64,000 nt of DNA. Origin: Polynucleobacter tropicus (lineage in GTDB: Bacteria > Pseudomonadota > Gammaproteobacteria > Burkholderiales > Burkholderiaceae). This document shows positions 26,510-35,709 of the stretch, piece by piece. Numbering within the stretch: position 1 is the stretch's first letter; the number at the start of each line of letters is the position of its first letter. Where the stretch lies: contig NZ_CP028942.1 in assembly GCF_013307225.1 (NCBI RefSeq), positions 806,001 to 870,000 of the forward strand, written 5' to 3'. The translations under genes were made by a program, and so were the position numbers. The notes beneath the pieces were generated by a model. The model was not told where the DNA came from, made no database searches, and saw nothing but the letters and a program-made list of their open reading frames with translations.

Positions 26510-27421
26510 ATGTCCACGCGGATTGACGGAGTGGTTTTGCTTGATAAGCCAGCAGGAATGAGTTCTCAGGGTGCAGTCACCGCTGTCAAGCGCGCATTCA
26601 ACGCTGAAAAAGCGGGTCACACTGGTACTTTAGATCCGATGGCAACAGGTTTGCTCCCTATTTGTTTGGGTGAGGCCACTAAATACTCGCAAGATTTACT
26701 TGAAGCAGATAAAACTTATGTTGCTCAAGTTAAATTTGGCTCCCGCACCGATACAGGTGATGCGGAAGGTTTGGTGATTGAAGAGTTGCCACTGCCTACT
26801 TTTGATAATTCAGCTGATATTCAAAAAGCATTAGATGCCTTGTTGCCAAAATTTACTGGGGCAATCTCACAAGTGCCTCCAATGTTCTCGGCATTAAAGC
26901 GCGATGGTAAACCTTTGTATGAGTATGCACGTGCTGGAGTAGAGCTTAAGCGCAACCCACGCGATATCGTTATTCACAAAATTCGTTGGACTGATATTCA
27001 GTGGCCGCAAGCAACTTTAGAGGTGACTTGCAGTAAAGGTACTTACATTCGTGTTTTAGCTGAAGACTTGGGAAATGCCTTAGGTTGTGGCGCCCATTTA
27101 GTCGGCTTACGCAGAACAGAAGTGGGTCACTTAAGCTTAGAACAATCATTTACGATCGAGTCGATTCAACAGGCTGTACACGATAGTTCTAGCTATATTC
27201 TTCCAGTCGATGCGCTTTTGCAAACTTTGCCTCACTTAACGGTTGATGAGCAGCAAGCAAAGCGCTTGGAGATGGGTCAGCGCGTGCCGCTCAATTTGCC
27301 GTCTATCGAAGCATTGGTGCGTATTTATCGCGCCACTGCCGCACCACATAACTTTATTGGAACTGCCGATTGGCGTTCTGGGGTATTGCACCCAAAGCGA
27401 CTTATTTCGCAGGCACATTAA
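26510..27421 (+). CDS. truB: tRNA pseudouridine-55 synthase TruB
   Basis: The 303-residue protein has the TruB core: GVVLLDKPAGMSS (7-19), then GHTGTLDPMATGLLP (36-50) with catalytic Asp42, the DKTYVAQVKFGSRTDTGDAEG segment and the SKGTYIRVLAEDLG motif. It makes pseudouridine 55 in the T-loop of tRNAs. ATG 26510, just after the rbfA stop, is preferred; ATG 26495 would add five residues and overlap rbfA by 14 bases. It ends the rimP-truB block, with typA starting 58 bases later. Confidence 0.95.
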   Translation: MSTRIDGVVLLDKPAGMSSQGAVTAVKRAFNAEKAGHTGTLDPMATGLLPICLGEATKYSQDLLEADKTYVAQVKFGSRTDTGDAEGLVIEELPLPTFDNSADIQKALDALLPKFTGAISQVPPMFSALKRDGKPLYEYARAGVELKRNPRDIVIHKIRWTDIQWPQATLEVTCSKGTYIRVLAEDLGNALGCGAHLVGLRRTEVGHLSLEQSFTIESIQQAVHDSSSYILPVDALLQTLPHLTVDEQQAKRLEMGQRVPLNLPSIEALVRIYRATAAPHNFIGTADWRSGVLHPKRLISQAH

Positions 27422-27479
27422 GACAAACCGAATAGAACCAACTATCCATTTTTATTATCTTTAACTTTAGAAGCTTCAC

Positions 27480-29297
27480 ATGACTAAACGCGCACTTCGT
27501 AATATCGCCATCATCGCCCACGTTGACCACGGTAAAACTACCTTAGTTGACCAACTCTTGCGTCAATCTGGTACCTTCCGCTCAAATGAGAAAGTGGCCG
27601 AACGGGTCATGGACTCAAACGATCTTGAAAAAGAGCGCGGCATTACCATTTTGTCCAAAAACTGCGCGGTTGAATACGATGGCACTCACATTAATATCGT
27701 TGATACACCAGGGCACGCGGATTTTGGTGGTGAGGTAGAGCGTGTACTGTCAATGGTTGATGGCGTGCTCTTGTTAGTTGATGCTGTTGAAGGCCCAATG
27801 CCACAGACTCGCTTCGTTACCAAGAAAGCATTGGCTCTTGGACTCAAGCCGATTGTTGTTATCAATAAAGTAGATCGCCCAGGTGCTCGTACTGACTATG
27901 TGATTAATGCTACTTTTGAGTTGTTTGACAAATTAGGTGCTACAGAAGAGCAGTTAGATTTCCCAGTGGTTTACGCCTCTGGCTTGAACGGCTATGCAGG
28001 CATGACTGATGATGTGCGCGAAGGAGATATGCGACCTTTGTTTGACACGGTACTCAAGCATGTGCCAGTACGTGATGACAATCCTGATGGTCCTTTGCAG
28101 TTGCAGATCACTTCTATTGAATACAGTACTTATGTCGGTAAGATCGGTGTAGGTCGCGTCAATCGTGGCACTGTGAAGCCAGGCATGGATGTAGTCTTTA
28201 TGGATGGCCCAGAAGGCGTTCAACGTAAGGGCCGTATTAATCAAGTATTAAAGTTCCGTGGCTTAGAGCGTGAATTGGTTGATGAAGCGCAAGCGGGCGA
28301 TATCGTATTGATTAACGGTATTGAAGATTTGGCTATCGGTACTACTGTATGTGCACCTGATACGCCTGAAGCATTGCCAATGCTCAAGATTGATGAGCCA
28401 ACCTTAACCATGAACTTCATGGTGAACACCAGCCCATTAGCGGGCCGTGAAGGTAAGTTTGTTACTAGCCGTCAAATTCGTGAGCGCTTGGATCGTGAGC
28501 TCAAATCTAATATGGCTTTGCGCGTAAAAGATACTGACGATGACACCGTATTTGAAGTATCTGGTCGCGGTGAATTGCACCTCACTATCTTGGTTGAGAC
28601 AATGCGTCGCGAAGGCTATGAATTAGCAGTATCACGTCCTCGCGTGGTTTTCCATGAAGAAGATGGTGTCAAGATGGAGCCGTACGAGAACTTGACGGTT
28701 GACCTTGAAGACACTACTCAAGGTGCCGTGATGGAAGACTTGGGTAAGCGCAAAGGCGAATTGCTCGATATGGTGAGTGACGGCAAAGGTCGTACCCGTT
28801 TGGAATACCGTATTCCTGCGCGTGGCCTGATTGGTTTCCAAGGCGACTTTATGACCATGACTCGTGGTAATGGTTTGATGAGTCACACGTTTGATTCATA
28901 TGCGCCCGCTAAGGATGGCATTTTGGGTGAGCGTCATAACGGCGTATTAGTAAGCCAAGATGATGGTGAAGCGGTTGCTTACGCGTTATGGAAATTGCAA
29001 GATCGTGGCCGTATGTTCGTGAGCCCTGGAGATCCATTGTACGAAGGTATGGTGATCGGTATTCATAGTCGCGATAACGACTTGGTTGTTAACCCAATTA
29101 AAGGCAAGCAGCTAACCAACGTTCGTGCCTCTGGTACTGATGAAGCAGTTCGCTTGGTGCCACCGATTGCACTCAATCTTGAGTATGCCGTTGAGTTTAT
29201 CGATGATGATGAATTGGTTGAAGTAACGCCTAAAAGCATTCGTATTCGTAAGCGCTATCTCAAAGAGCATGAGCGTAAAAAAGCATCACGCGAATAA
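27480..29297 (+). CDS. typA: Translational GTPase TypA/BipA
   Basis: The 605-residue GTPase contains all G motifs: [10 protein letters not shown] (G1), RGITI (G2), [12 protein letters not shown] (G3) and NKVDRPGAR (G4). EF-G-like domains II, III and V follow, then the BipA-specific C-terminal domain (about 490-605) with [19 protein letters not shown]. It binds the ribosome and is needed for 50S assembly and stress adaptation, especially at low temperature. A TATTAT hexamer about 25 bases before the ATG could be its own -10 box. A strong terminator follows the stop. Confidence 0.96.
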   Translation: MTKRALRNIAIIAHVDHGKTTLVDQLLRQSGTFRSNEKVAERVMDSNDLEKERGITILSKNCAVEYDGTHINIVDTPGHADFGGEVERVLSMVDGVLLLVDAVEGPMPQTRFVTKKALALGLKPIVVINKVDRPGARTDYVINATFELFDKLGATEEQLDFPVVYASGLNGYAGMTDDVREGDMRPLFDTVLKHVPVRDDNPDGPLQLQITSIEYSTYVGKIGVGRVNRGTVKPGMDVVFMDGPEGVQRKGRINQVLKFRGLERELVDEAQAGDIVLINGIEDLAIGTTVCAPDTPEALPMLKIDEPTLTMNFMVNTSPLAGREGKFVTSRQIRERLDRELKSNMALRVKDTDDDTVFEVSGRGELHLTILVETMRREGYELAVSRPRVVFHEEDGVKMEPYENLTVDLEDTTQGAVMEDLGKRKGELLDMVSDGKGRTRLEYRIPARGLIGFQGDFMTMTRGNGLMSHTFDSYAPAKDGILGERHNGVLVSQDDGEAVAYALWKLQDRGRMFVSPGDPLYEGMVIGIHSRDNDLVVNPIKGKQLTNVRASGTDEAVRLVPPIALNLEYAVEFIDDDELVEVTPKSIRIRKRYLKEHERKKASRE

Positions 29298-29315
29298 GCT
29301 AACTTAGCATCACCA

Positions 29316-29341
29316 CAAAAGTCACCTACGGGTGGCTTTTG
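29316..29341 (+). terminator. Intrinsic terminator after typA
   Basis: An 11-base-pair stem (CAAAAGTCACC with GGTGGCTTTTG, one G-T pair) closes on a TACG tetraloop of the stable UNCG type, 18 bases after the typA stop. The T-run forms part of the stem. Confidence 0.75.
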
Positions 29342-29420
29342 TACTTCATTAAATTCGATATTCAATAAAAAGAATGCGAAGCAAAGAAACAAAGTAAAGA
29401 TAACCTATCAAAGTAAATTC

Positions 29421-31772
29421 ATGCTGCCATCAATAGAACAACGTCTTGCCCAAGAGTTATCCGCTAAACCCAATCAGGTAGCTGCTGCGATTGCCTTATT
29501 AGATGAGGGTGCGACAGTACCGTTTATTGCTCGTTATCGCAAAGAAGCTACAGGTGGACTGGATGATGCGCAGTTGCGCCTATTGGAAGAACGTTTAGGT
29601 TACTTGCGTGAGCTTGAAGAGCGACGTAAGACTATTGTGGCTTCTATTGAAGAGCAGGGTAAGATGACGCCTGAGTTGCTTAAAGCCATCATGCTGGCAG
29701 AAGATAAGACGCGTCTTGAGGATCTTTACTTGCCCTACAAGCCTAAGCGCAGAACAAAGGCTCAGATAGCTTTAGAGGCGGGCTTAGAGGCCCTTGCCAA
29801 CGATTTACTTGCTAACCCAAATCTTGATCCTGAGATTGAGGCGGCGAATTACATTAAAGAGGCGTTTAAAACAGAGCAGGGTGACAATGCTGGTGTGCCC
29901 GATACTAAAGCGGCTTTGGAGGGTGCCCGTCAAATCTTGATGGAGCGTTTTGCTGAGGATGCTGGATTGGTTCAATCATTGCGCACTTATTTGCAAGACC
30001 ACGGCGTAGTGGAGTCCAAGGTGATTGCTGGCAAAGAGCAAGAGGGCGAGAAATTTGCCGATTATTTTGACTACTCTGAACCTATCAAAGCGATTCCATC
30101 TCATCGGGCACTGGCGTTATTTCGGGGGCGTCGAGAGCAAATGCTGATGGTGAGCTTACGTTTAGATAGCGAAGAAGAAAAACCAAAATGGGATTCCCCA
30201 CACAATCCGTGTGAGCAACGCATTGCAAATCATTTCAAAATTAAGAATGAAGGTCGACCTGCGGATGCTTGGCTAGCTGATACCGTTCGCTGGACCTGGC
30301 GCATCAAATGCTCTATGCATCTTGAGACCGAGCTTATGACTGCCTTGCGCGAGCGTGCAGAGACCGAAGCGATCAATGTGTTCGCTCGTAATCTTAAGGA
30401 TTTATTGCTGGCTGCACCCGCTGGACCTAGGGTTACTATTGGTTTGGATCCTGGTATGCGAACTGGCGTAAAGGTTGCGGTGGTCGATGAGACTGGTAAG
30501 GTAGTTGATACGGATGTGATCTATCCACATCAACCTAAGAATGATTGGGCTGGCTCGTTAGTGACCTTAGCTAAATTAGCTCAAAAGCATAAAGCAACGC
30601 TAATTTCAATTGGCAATGGCACAGCATCTAGAGAAACAGATAAGTTGGCGCAGGATTTAATTAAGGCTAAGCCTGAACTGGGTCTTACAAAGATTGTGGT
30701 TTCAGAGGCGGGCGCTTCGGTGTATTCAGCATCCGAATATGCTTCAAAAGAATTACCGGGAATGGATGTTTCCTTGCGTGGCGCAGTATCTATCGCACGA
30801 AGATTACAAGATCCTTTGGCTGAGCTTGTCAAAATCGATCCAAAGTCGATTGGTGTAGGTCAGTATCAGCATGATGTAATGCAAACACAGCTAGCAAAAT
30901 CATTGGTAGCGGTTGTAGAGGATTGCGTGAACGCGGTCGGCGTTGATGTGAACACTGCTTCAGCTCCATTATTAGCAAGGGTCTCGGGTTTAAGTTCCAC
31001 GGTAGCAGATGGAATCGTTGCCTATCGTGATAGCAAGGGCGCTTTTAAGTCTAGGGCGGATTTAAAGAGTGTGCCTCGCTTAGGCGAAAAGACTTTTGAG
31101 CAGGCAGCGGGTTTCTTGCGCATCATGAATGGACAAGATCCTTTGGATGCATCCGCTGTTCACCCAGAATCCTATCCATTGGTTGAGAAAATTCTTAAAG
31201 ACATTAAGAAGGGCGTTAAAGAAGTTATTGGAGATGCAAACCTTCTCAAATCGCTATCGCCTGAGAAATACGCAGATGGGCAGTTTGGTGTTCCGACAGT
31301 CACCGATATCCTGAAGGAATTAGAAAAGCCAGGGCGAGATCCGCGGCCAGAATTTACAACCGCCACCTTTAAAGAGGGTGTAGAGACTATTGGAGATTTG
31401 AAGGTCGACATGATCTTGGAGGGTGTGGTGACCAACGTTGCCGCCTTTGGTGCTTTCGTAGATATTGGCGTTCACCAAGATGGGTTAGTTCATATCTCGG
31501 CTTTGTCTAATACCTTTGTTAAAGATCCGCATTCAGTTGTTAAGGCTGGCCAAGTTGTAAAGGTAAAAGTGCTTGAGGTAGATGAAAAGCGTAAGCGTAT
31601 TGCCTTAACCATGCGCCTATCAGATGAAGCACCTAAGTCTGGCTCAAAGCCAGAGCATAAGTCACCAAATCGTCCAAAGCAAGGCGAGGTTAAAAGGCCG
31701 CAAGAAGAGCGGAGGCAAGCGCCCCTAATGAATAATGCGATGGCGATGGCATTAGCAAAGCTTAAGAAGTAA
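29421..31772 (+). CDS. tex: Transcription accessory protein Tex
   Basis: The 783-residue RNA-binding protein matches Tex end to end: an N-terminal helical domain ([17 protein letters not shown], about 33-49), a YqgF-like RNase H fold ([18 protein letters not shown], about 341-358), a helix-hairpin-helix region ([15 protein letters not shown], then [20 protein letters not shown]) and a C-terminal S1 domain (about 665-735, [20 protein letters not shown]). A basic low-complexity tail follows. Tex is a conserved cytoplasmic nucleic-acid-binding factor that affects transcription and stress tolerance. It is monocistronic in appearance, with a terminator before it. Confidence 0.96.
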   Translation: MLPSIEQRLAQELSAKPNQVAAAIALLDEGATVPFIARYRKEATGGLDDAQLRLLEERLGYLRELEERRKTIVASIEEQGKMTPELLKAIMLAEDKTRLEDLYLPYKPKRRTKAQIALEAGLEALANDLLANPNLDPEIEAANYIKEAFKTEQGDNAGVPDTKAALEGARQILMERFAEDAGLVQSLRTYLQDHGVVESKVIAGKEQEGEKFADYFDYSEPIKAIPSHRALALFRGRREQMLMVSLRLDSEEEKPKWDSPHNPCEQRIANHFKIKNEGRPADAWLADTVRWTWRIKCSMHLETELMTALRERAETEAINVFARNLKDLLLAAPAGPRVTIGLDPGMRTGVKVAVVDETGKVVDTDVIYPHQPKNDWAGSLVTLAKLAQKHKATLISIGNGTASRETDKLAQDLIKAKPELGLTKIVVSEAGASVYSASEYASKELPGMDVSLRGAVSIARRLQDPLAELVKIDPKSIGVGQYQHDVMQTQLAKSLVAVVEDCVNAVGVDVNTASAPLLARVSGLSSTVADGIVAYRDSKGAFKSRADLKSVPRLGEKTFEQAAGFLRIMNGQDPLDASAVHPESYPLVEKILKDIKKGVKEVIGDANLLKSLSPEKYADGQFGVPTVTDILKELEKPGRDPRPEFTTATFKEGVETIGDLKVDMILEGVVTNVAAFGAFVDIGVHQDGLVHISALSNTFVKDPHSVVKAGQVVKVKVLEVDEKRKRIALTMRLSDEAPKSGSKPEHKSPNRPKQGEVKRPQEERRQAPLMNNAMAMALAKLKK

Positions 31773-31806
31773 TTCAGAAAGTAATCTAAGAAGAATATCT
31801 AGGGCA

Positions 31807-32715
31807 ATGACTGCGATTAATTCTGAGGGGGTATCGGCATCACGCGTGTATTTGCCGGCCGATGAATCACACTCAAATTTATTGCAATTCTTCATTGCCC
31901 AATTTCCTCATATTGAAGTGGCCGAGTGGGAGAGTCGCTTTGCAGAAGGCTTAATTATAGATTCTGATGGCCATCCGCTAGGGGCAAATGATTCATATCG
32001 ACCCAATACACATTTGATGTATTTCAGAAGGCTGGCTCGTGAACCTGAAATTCCATTTGAGGAAAAGATTCTTTTTCAGGACGAGCATCTGCTGGTCGCG
32101 GACAAGCCTCACTTTTTGCCAGTGACCCCCAGTGGCTTGTATTTGCATCAAACACTTCTGAATCGCTTAAAGAAAAAGACGCAAATTCAGACGCTTAGCC
32201 CAATTCATCGCATAGACCGAGATACGGCAGGTTTGGTGATCTTCTCAATTAATCCTGAAGAGAGGGCGCCATATCAGAATCTCTTTCGGGATCGAGTGGT
32301 AATGAAGCTGTATGAGGCTATTGCACCTTATTCAGAAGAGCTTAGCAAGAAACTCCCATTCACTTATCGTAGTCGCCTAGAGGAATCAAGACATTTTCTA
32401 CAAATGCAAGAAGTGGAGGGTGAGACAAATACTGATACGCGAATTGAGCTCATTGAGGAAAGTAGGCCATGGGCTCGATATCGCTTAATCCCTGGTAGTG
32501 GTAAAAAGCATCAACTACGTGCTCATCTGGATGCGCTTGGTGTCCCAATTAAAAACGATCAGATCTACCCAATCCTGACGCCATATCAAGAATACGAACT
32601 CGACTTTACAAAACCATTGCAGCTATTAGCTAAGAAAATTTCTTTTAAAGACCCCATAACAGGTGAAGACAGAGAATTTTGCAGTGGTCAAGAATTAAAA
32701 TTCGGATTAAATTGA
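31807..32715 (+). CDS. RluA-family pseudouridine synthase
   Basis: The 302-residue protein has a degenerate S4-like N-terminus (about 15-75) and a RluA-type catalytic domain with ILFQDEHLLVADKPHFLPV (about 91-109) and the active-site loop HRIDRDTAGL (Asp about 134), where the canonical form is HRLDRxTSGL. GSGKKHQLRAHLDALGVPI matches the later family motif. It should modify rRNA or tRNA uridines, but the target cannot be named from the sequence. It lies 34 bases after tex, with AGGGCA before the ATG, so it may share the tex transcript. Confidence 0.88.
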   Translation: MTAINSEGVSASRVYLPADESHSNLLQFFIAQFPHIEVAEWESRFAEGLIIDSDGHPLGANDSYRPNTHLMYFRRLAREPEIPFEEKILFQDEHLLVADKPHFLPVTPSGLYLHQTLLNRLKKKTQIQTLSPIHRIDRDTAGLVIFSINPEERAPYQNLFRDRVVMKLYEAIAPYSEELSKKLPFTYRSRLEESRHFLQMQEVEGETNTDTRIELIEESRPWARYRLIPGSGKKHQLRAHLDALGVPIKNDQIYPILTPYQEYELDFTKPLQLLAKKISFKDPITGEDREFCSGQELKFGLN

Positions 32716-32749
32716 AGTTATTACATTAATTAAATAAGGAGTAATCATT

Positions 32750-33004
32750 ATGGGTAAAGAAGAATTGGGTCCTGATGGTTTGCCAGGTCATGATTACTTT
32801 TTAGATGCAGTAAATCATATTGATCAAGCTGTAAAGAGCAATGCTATTGCGATTGGCGCCGCAAAGGGAATTGTTTTTAGCCTCGTTGAAACTTTGGGTT
32901 CAATGGTTGGCGACCCAGATCTACCAAATCATCTCAAGTCTGGATATATGGGGGCCCTCGATTTAGCTGCAGAACTAGAGGCCAAGCTCGATAAGATGAA
33001 ATAG
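32750..33004 (+). CDS. Small soluble protein of unknown function
   Basis: I do not recognise this 84-residue protein. It has no signal peptide or membrane segment and looks mostly helical: an acidic, glycine-containing start (KEELGPDGLPGHDYFLDAV), a small-residue central helix (NAIAIGAAKGIVFSLVETLG) and a charged C-terminal helix (LDLAAELEAKLDKMK). Net charge is negative and it contains no cysteine. A consensus ribosome site (AAGGAG) lies about eight bases before the ATG and a UUCG hairpin follows the stop, so it is very likely expressed. Its codon use resembles its neighbours. Confidence 0.75.
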   Translation: MGKEELGPDGLPGHDYFLDAVNHIDQAVKSNAIAIGAAKGIVFSLVETLGSMVGDPDLPNHLKSGYMGALDLAAELEAKLDKMK

Positions 33005-33032
33005 GGCAACCATGTCCCAACAGTATTAGTTC

Positions 33033-33052
33033 AGGGCAACTTCGGTTGCCCT
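33033..33052. terminator. UUCG-capped hairpin after the small protein gene
   Basis: AGGGCAAC and GTTGCCCT form a perfect 8-base-pair stem around TTCG. There is no clean T-run afterwards, so termination may be weak. An extra GGGCAAC copy at 33004-33010 could compete for pairing with the second arm. Confidence 0.5.
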
Positions 33053-33093
33053 GATGCCTTTAAAATAGGCCATCGACTTAATTAAAGAAGTTC

Positions 33094-34179
33094 ATGAATA
33101 GTTCACCAAAGAAGCGCATTGCGGTTGCCCCTATGATGGAGTGGACCGACCGTCATTGCCGCTCTTTTCACCGTTCGCTTAGCAAAGAAGCTGTCTTATA
33201 TACAGAGATGGTGACTACTGGTGCGCTAATTCATGGGGATGTGCCACGTCATTTGGATTATTCGCAGGATCAACATCCTGTAGTTTTGCAATTGGGGGGG
33301 TCCGAGCCCAACGATTTAGCAAAATCAGCTGAGTTAGCCCAGCAATGGGGCTACGATGAGATCGATCTCAATTGCGGTTGCCCATCTGAGCGCGTTCAAC
33401 GCGGGGCATTTGGTGCATGTCTGATGGCAGAGCCTAAGTTGGTAGCTGACTGTGTCACAGCGATGAAAGATGCAGTTGATATTCCTATTTCGGTAAAACA
33501 TCGGTTGGGACTGGACTCCATGGACGCATCCACTTCAAAAACTGATTATCAGTTTGCGCTCGATTTTATTTTGTCGGTGGCTGATGCTGGGGCAAGTCAA
33601 GTAACTATCCATGCGCGTAATGCGGTACTTAAAGGCTTATCTCCTAAAGAGAATCGCAGCAAGCCTCCCTTGCGATACGAAGTGGCGACTCAATTACGTT
33701 TAGATGCACAAAAGCAATTCCCCGATTTAAAAGTTCTACTCAACGGCGGCCTAGAGTCGAATGAGCAAATTGCTGGTCTTTGGAATGATTTTGATGGCTT
33801 TATGGTGGGCAGAGCAGCATATCACTTTCCCGCAATGATCTTGGGCTGGGATGATTTAATTAGTACCGATGGTGATGCAGCGGGCTATCTCTTTAGTGAG
33901 ACGGAGTGGCATCGCATTCAGATAGCGCTGGTTAAGCAGGTGCAGGCTTGGTTTGATGAATGCAGGGAGAAGAACAAGCCCTTTTATATCGGCGCATTTA
34001 CAAGACATATTTTGGGCTTAGCCCATGGCAGGGCAGGCTCACGCTATTGGCGCCAACGTCTCTCAGATCACCATGCATTGGCCAAAGTGCAAAGTAAGGC
34101 TGCAATCGCAGACTTCTTTATTGATGCCAGCCTAACCCTTGGCGATTGGGCTGCATTTGAGCTTGAGACCGCAGAATAG
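33094..34179 (+). CDS. dusA: tRNA-dihydrouridine(20/20a) synthase DusA
   Basis: The 361-residue flavoenzyme matches DusA: VAPMMEWTDRHCRSFHR (11-27), LQLGGSEP, LNCGCPSERVQRGAFGACLM (92-111; the GCP cysteine is the catalytic one in the family) and IHARNAVLKGLSPKENRSKP (about 172-191), which is typical of DusA rather than DusB or DusC. It reduces uridines in the D-loop of tRNA using FMN and NADPH. AAGAAG precedes the ATG. A tRNA-His gene follows 53 bases after the stop. Confidence 0.95.
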   Translation: MNSSPKKRIAVAPMMEWTDRHCRSFHRSLSKEAVLYTEMVTTGALIHGDVPRHLDYSQDQHPVVLQLGGSEPNDLAKSAELAQQWGYDEIDLNCGCPSERVQRGAFGACLMAEPKLVADCVTAMKDAVDIPISVKHRLGLDSMDASTSKTDYQFALDFILSVADAGASQVTIHARNAVLKGLSPKENRSKPPLRYEVATQLRLDAQKQFPDLKVLLNGGLESNEQIAGLWNDFDGFMVGRAAYHFPAMILGWDDLISTDGDAAGYLFSETEWHRIQIALVKQVQAWFDECREKNKPFYIGAFTRHILGLAHGRAGSRYWRQRLSDHHALAKVQSKAAIADFFIDASLTLGDWAAFELETAE

Positions 34180-34180
34180 G

Positions 34181-34199
34181 GCCGTTTTGGCGGCTTTTT
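34181..34199 (+). terminator. Weak intrinsic terminator after dusA
   Basis: GCCG and CGGC form a short stem around TTTTGG, followed by five T. It overlaps a second A/T-rich hairpin just before the tRNA-His -10-like TATAAT (34212-34217). Confidence 0.4.
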
Positions 34200-34232
34200 G
34201 GCTAAAAAGGCTATAATTTCACCTTCTTCAGA

Positions 34233-34309
34233 GGCGGACGTAGCTCAGTTGGTAGAGTCCCAGATTGTGATTCTGGTTGTCGCGGGTTCGAGTCCCGTCG
34301 TTCGCCCCA
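34233..34309 (+). tRNA. tRNA-His (anticodon GTG)
   Basis: A full cloverleaf is visible: an 8-base-pair acceptor stem including the extra G(-1):C73 pair unique to tRNA-His, D-arm GCTCAGTTGGTAGAGT, anticodon stem CCAGA/TCTGG enclosing TTGTGAT (GTG anticodon), T-loop GGTTCGAGTCC, and an encoded CCA end. TATAAT at 34212-34217 is a plausible -10 box. Confidence 0.97.
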
Positions 34310-34363
34310 AAATATCAATAAAGCACTCCCCAAGCGGAGAAATGCATGGCTTGCACTGTATAG

Positions 34364-35704
34364 ATGAATAACACAAACAAGCCAATCGCCGATTCTTCTG
34401 AAATAGAAATTACGCCTGATTACCAGGCGGTTATCGAGGCGATTGATCGTGGCGACCCTTATATCTTTGTAAGCGGCAAGGCGGGCACGGGTAAGACTAC
34501 TCTGATCGGCCATCTCCGAGAAACTGTTTCAGGTAATGTCGTTGTCGTCGCGCCAACAGGAGTGGCCGCTCTGCAAGTCAAGGGCGTGACAATCCACTCA
34601 TTCTTTCGTTTGCCGCCACGCCTCATTTTCCCCGAAGAAGATATCAAACCATTGCGTGACAAGCGACTTTATAAAGACATTCGTTTATTAATCATTGATG
34701 AAATCTCGATGGTTCGTGCGGATGTAGTTGATGCGATGGATTTGTTCTTGCGCGAGAATGGTCCGCAAAAAGGAAAGCCCTTTGGCGGTATTCAGGTGAT
34801 GTTTGTGGGTGATCTGTTTCAATTGCCGCCAGTAGTTTCTGCTGCCGACATGCAAGTGCTAGCAGATCGTGGATATGATGGCCCTTATTTCTTTTGTGCA
34901 ATGGCACTTCATCGTAAAGATGTCACGATGGTGGAGTTGAGTAAGATCTTCCGCCAAAAAGATGAGCACTTTGCTAGTCTGTTGAATCAAATTCGAATTA
35001 ATCAAGATGCTGATGAAGCGATTGATATATTGAATGCCCAATGCTATCGCAAGGATCATCAAGTAGATGAGCAAACTATTACCCTGACCACTACCAACGC
35101 AAGAGCTGATCAGATTAATGCGGCTGGGCTTAGAGCGATTGAGACAGAAGCCAAAGTCTATGCGGGTAAAACTACCGGAAAGTTCAATGTCGATGATCGA
35201 AACTTGCCGTCACCCAATCAACTTACTCTTAAAGTAGGTGCGAAGGTAATGTTCACCGCTACCGATCCGGGCTTTCCAAAGCGTTGGGTCAATGGAACAA
35301 TTGGGGTGGTGCGAGAGATGCTGCCGGATAAGGTCAAAGTGATGGTTCAAAACGGACCATACTCAAATACGGTTGAGGTCACTGGTCACCAATGGGAATC
35401 GTATCGTTATGACCATGACATGATGTCAGGGAAAATCTCTCCAAGCATTATTGGTACCTATGTACAGATACCGCTCATGCTTGCGTGGGCTGTAACAATT
35501 CATAAAAGCCAAGGAAAGACCCTTGATAAGATCAAAGTAGATCTTTCATCAGGCGCTTTTGCTTCGGGGCAAGTTTATGTTGCTTTAAGTCGTTGCAAAA
35601 CCATTGAGGGCATCACCTTACAGCGGCCCATTGAGCCTAGGGATGTGAGTTGCGATCAAGAAATTAAACGCTTCTATCTCGCTTGCCTTCCAAGGCCTCA
35701 GTAA
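34364..35704 (+). CDS. PIF1/RecD2-like superfamily 1 DNA helicase
   Basis: The 446-residue ATPase has Walker A GKAGTGKTT (38-46), APTGVAALQV (motif Ia), Walker B LLIIDEIS (about 109-116), the PIF1-type motif GGIQVMFVGDLFQLPPV (about 143-159) and a C-terminal UvrD_C_2 segment TIHKSQGKTLDKI plus YVALSRCKT (motif VI). PIF1-type helicases unwind DNA or DNA-RNA hybrids 5' to 3'. The length fits the short bacterial PIF1-like group, with no extra domains. No Shine-Dalgarno sequence is evident before the ATG. It ends 5 bases from the convergent gamma-glutamyltransferase gene. Confidence 0.9.
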   Translation: MNNTNKPIADSSEIEITPDYQAVIEAIDRGDPYIFVSGKAGTGKTTLIGHLRETVSGNVVVVAPTGVAALQVKGVTIHSFFRLPPRLIFPEEDIKPLRDKRLYKDIRLLIIDEISMVRADVVDAMDLFLRENGPQKGKPFGGIQVMFVGDLFQLPPVVSAADMQVLADRGYDGPYFFCAMALHRKDVTMVELSKIFRQKDEHFASLLNQIRINQDADEAIDILNAQCYRKDHQVDEQTITLTTTNARADQINAAGLRAIETEAKVYAGKTTGKFNVDDRNLPSPNQLTLKVGAKVMFTATDPGFPKRWVNGTIGVVREMLPDKVKVMVQNGPYSNTVEVTGHQWESYRYDHDMMSGKISPSIIGTYVQIPLMLAWAVTIHKSQGKTLDKIKVDLSSGAFASGQVYVALSRCKTIEGITLQRPIEPRDVSCDQEIKRFYLACLPRPQ

Positions 35705-35709
35705 ATTAC

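Noticed and set aside
33001..33052. Repeated GGGCAAC as a riboswitch
   Set aside because: Only a single strong hairpin forms and it lies after a stop codon; a terminator is simpler.
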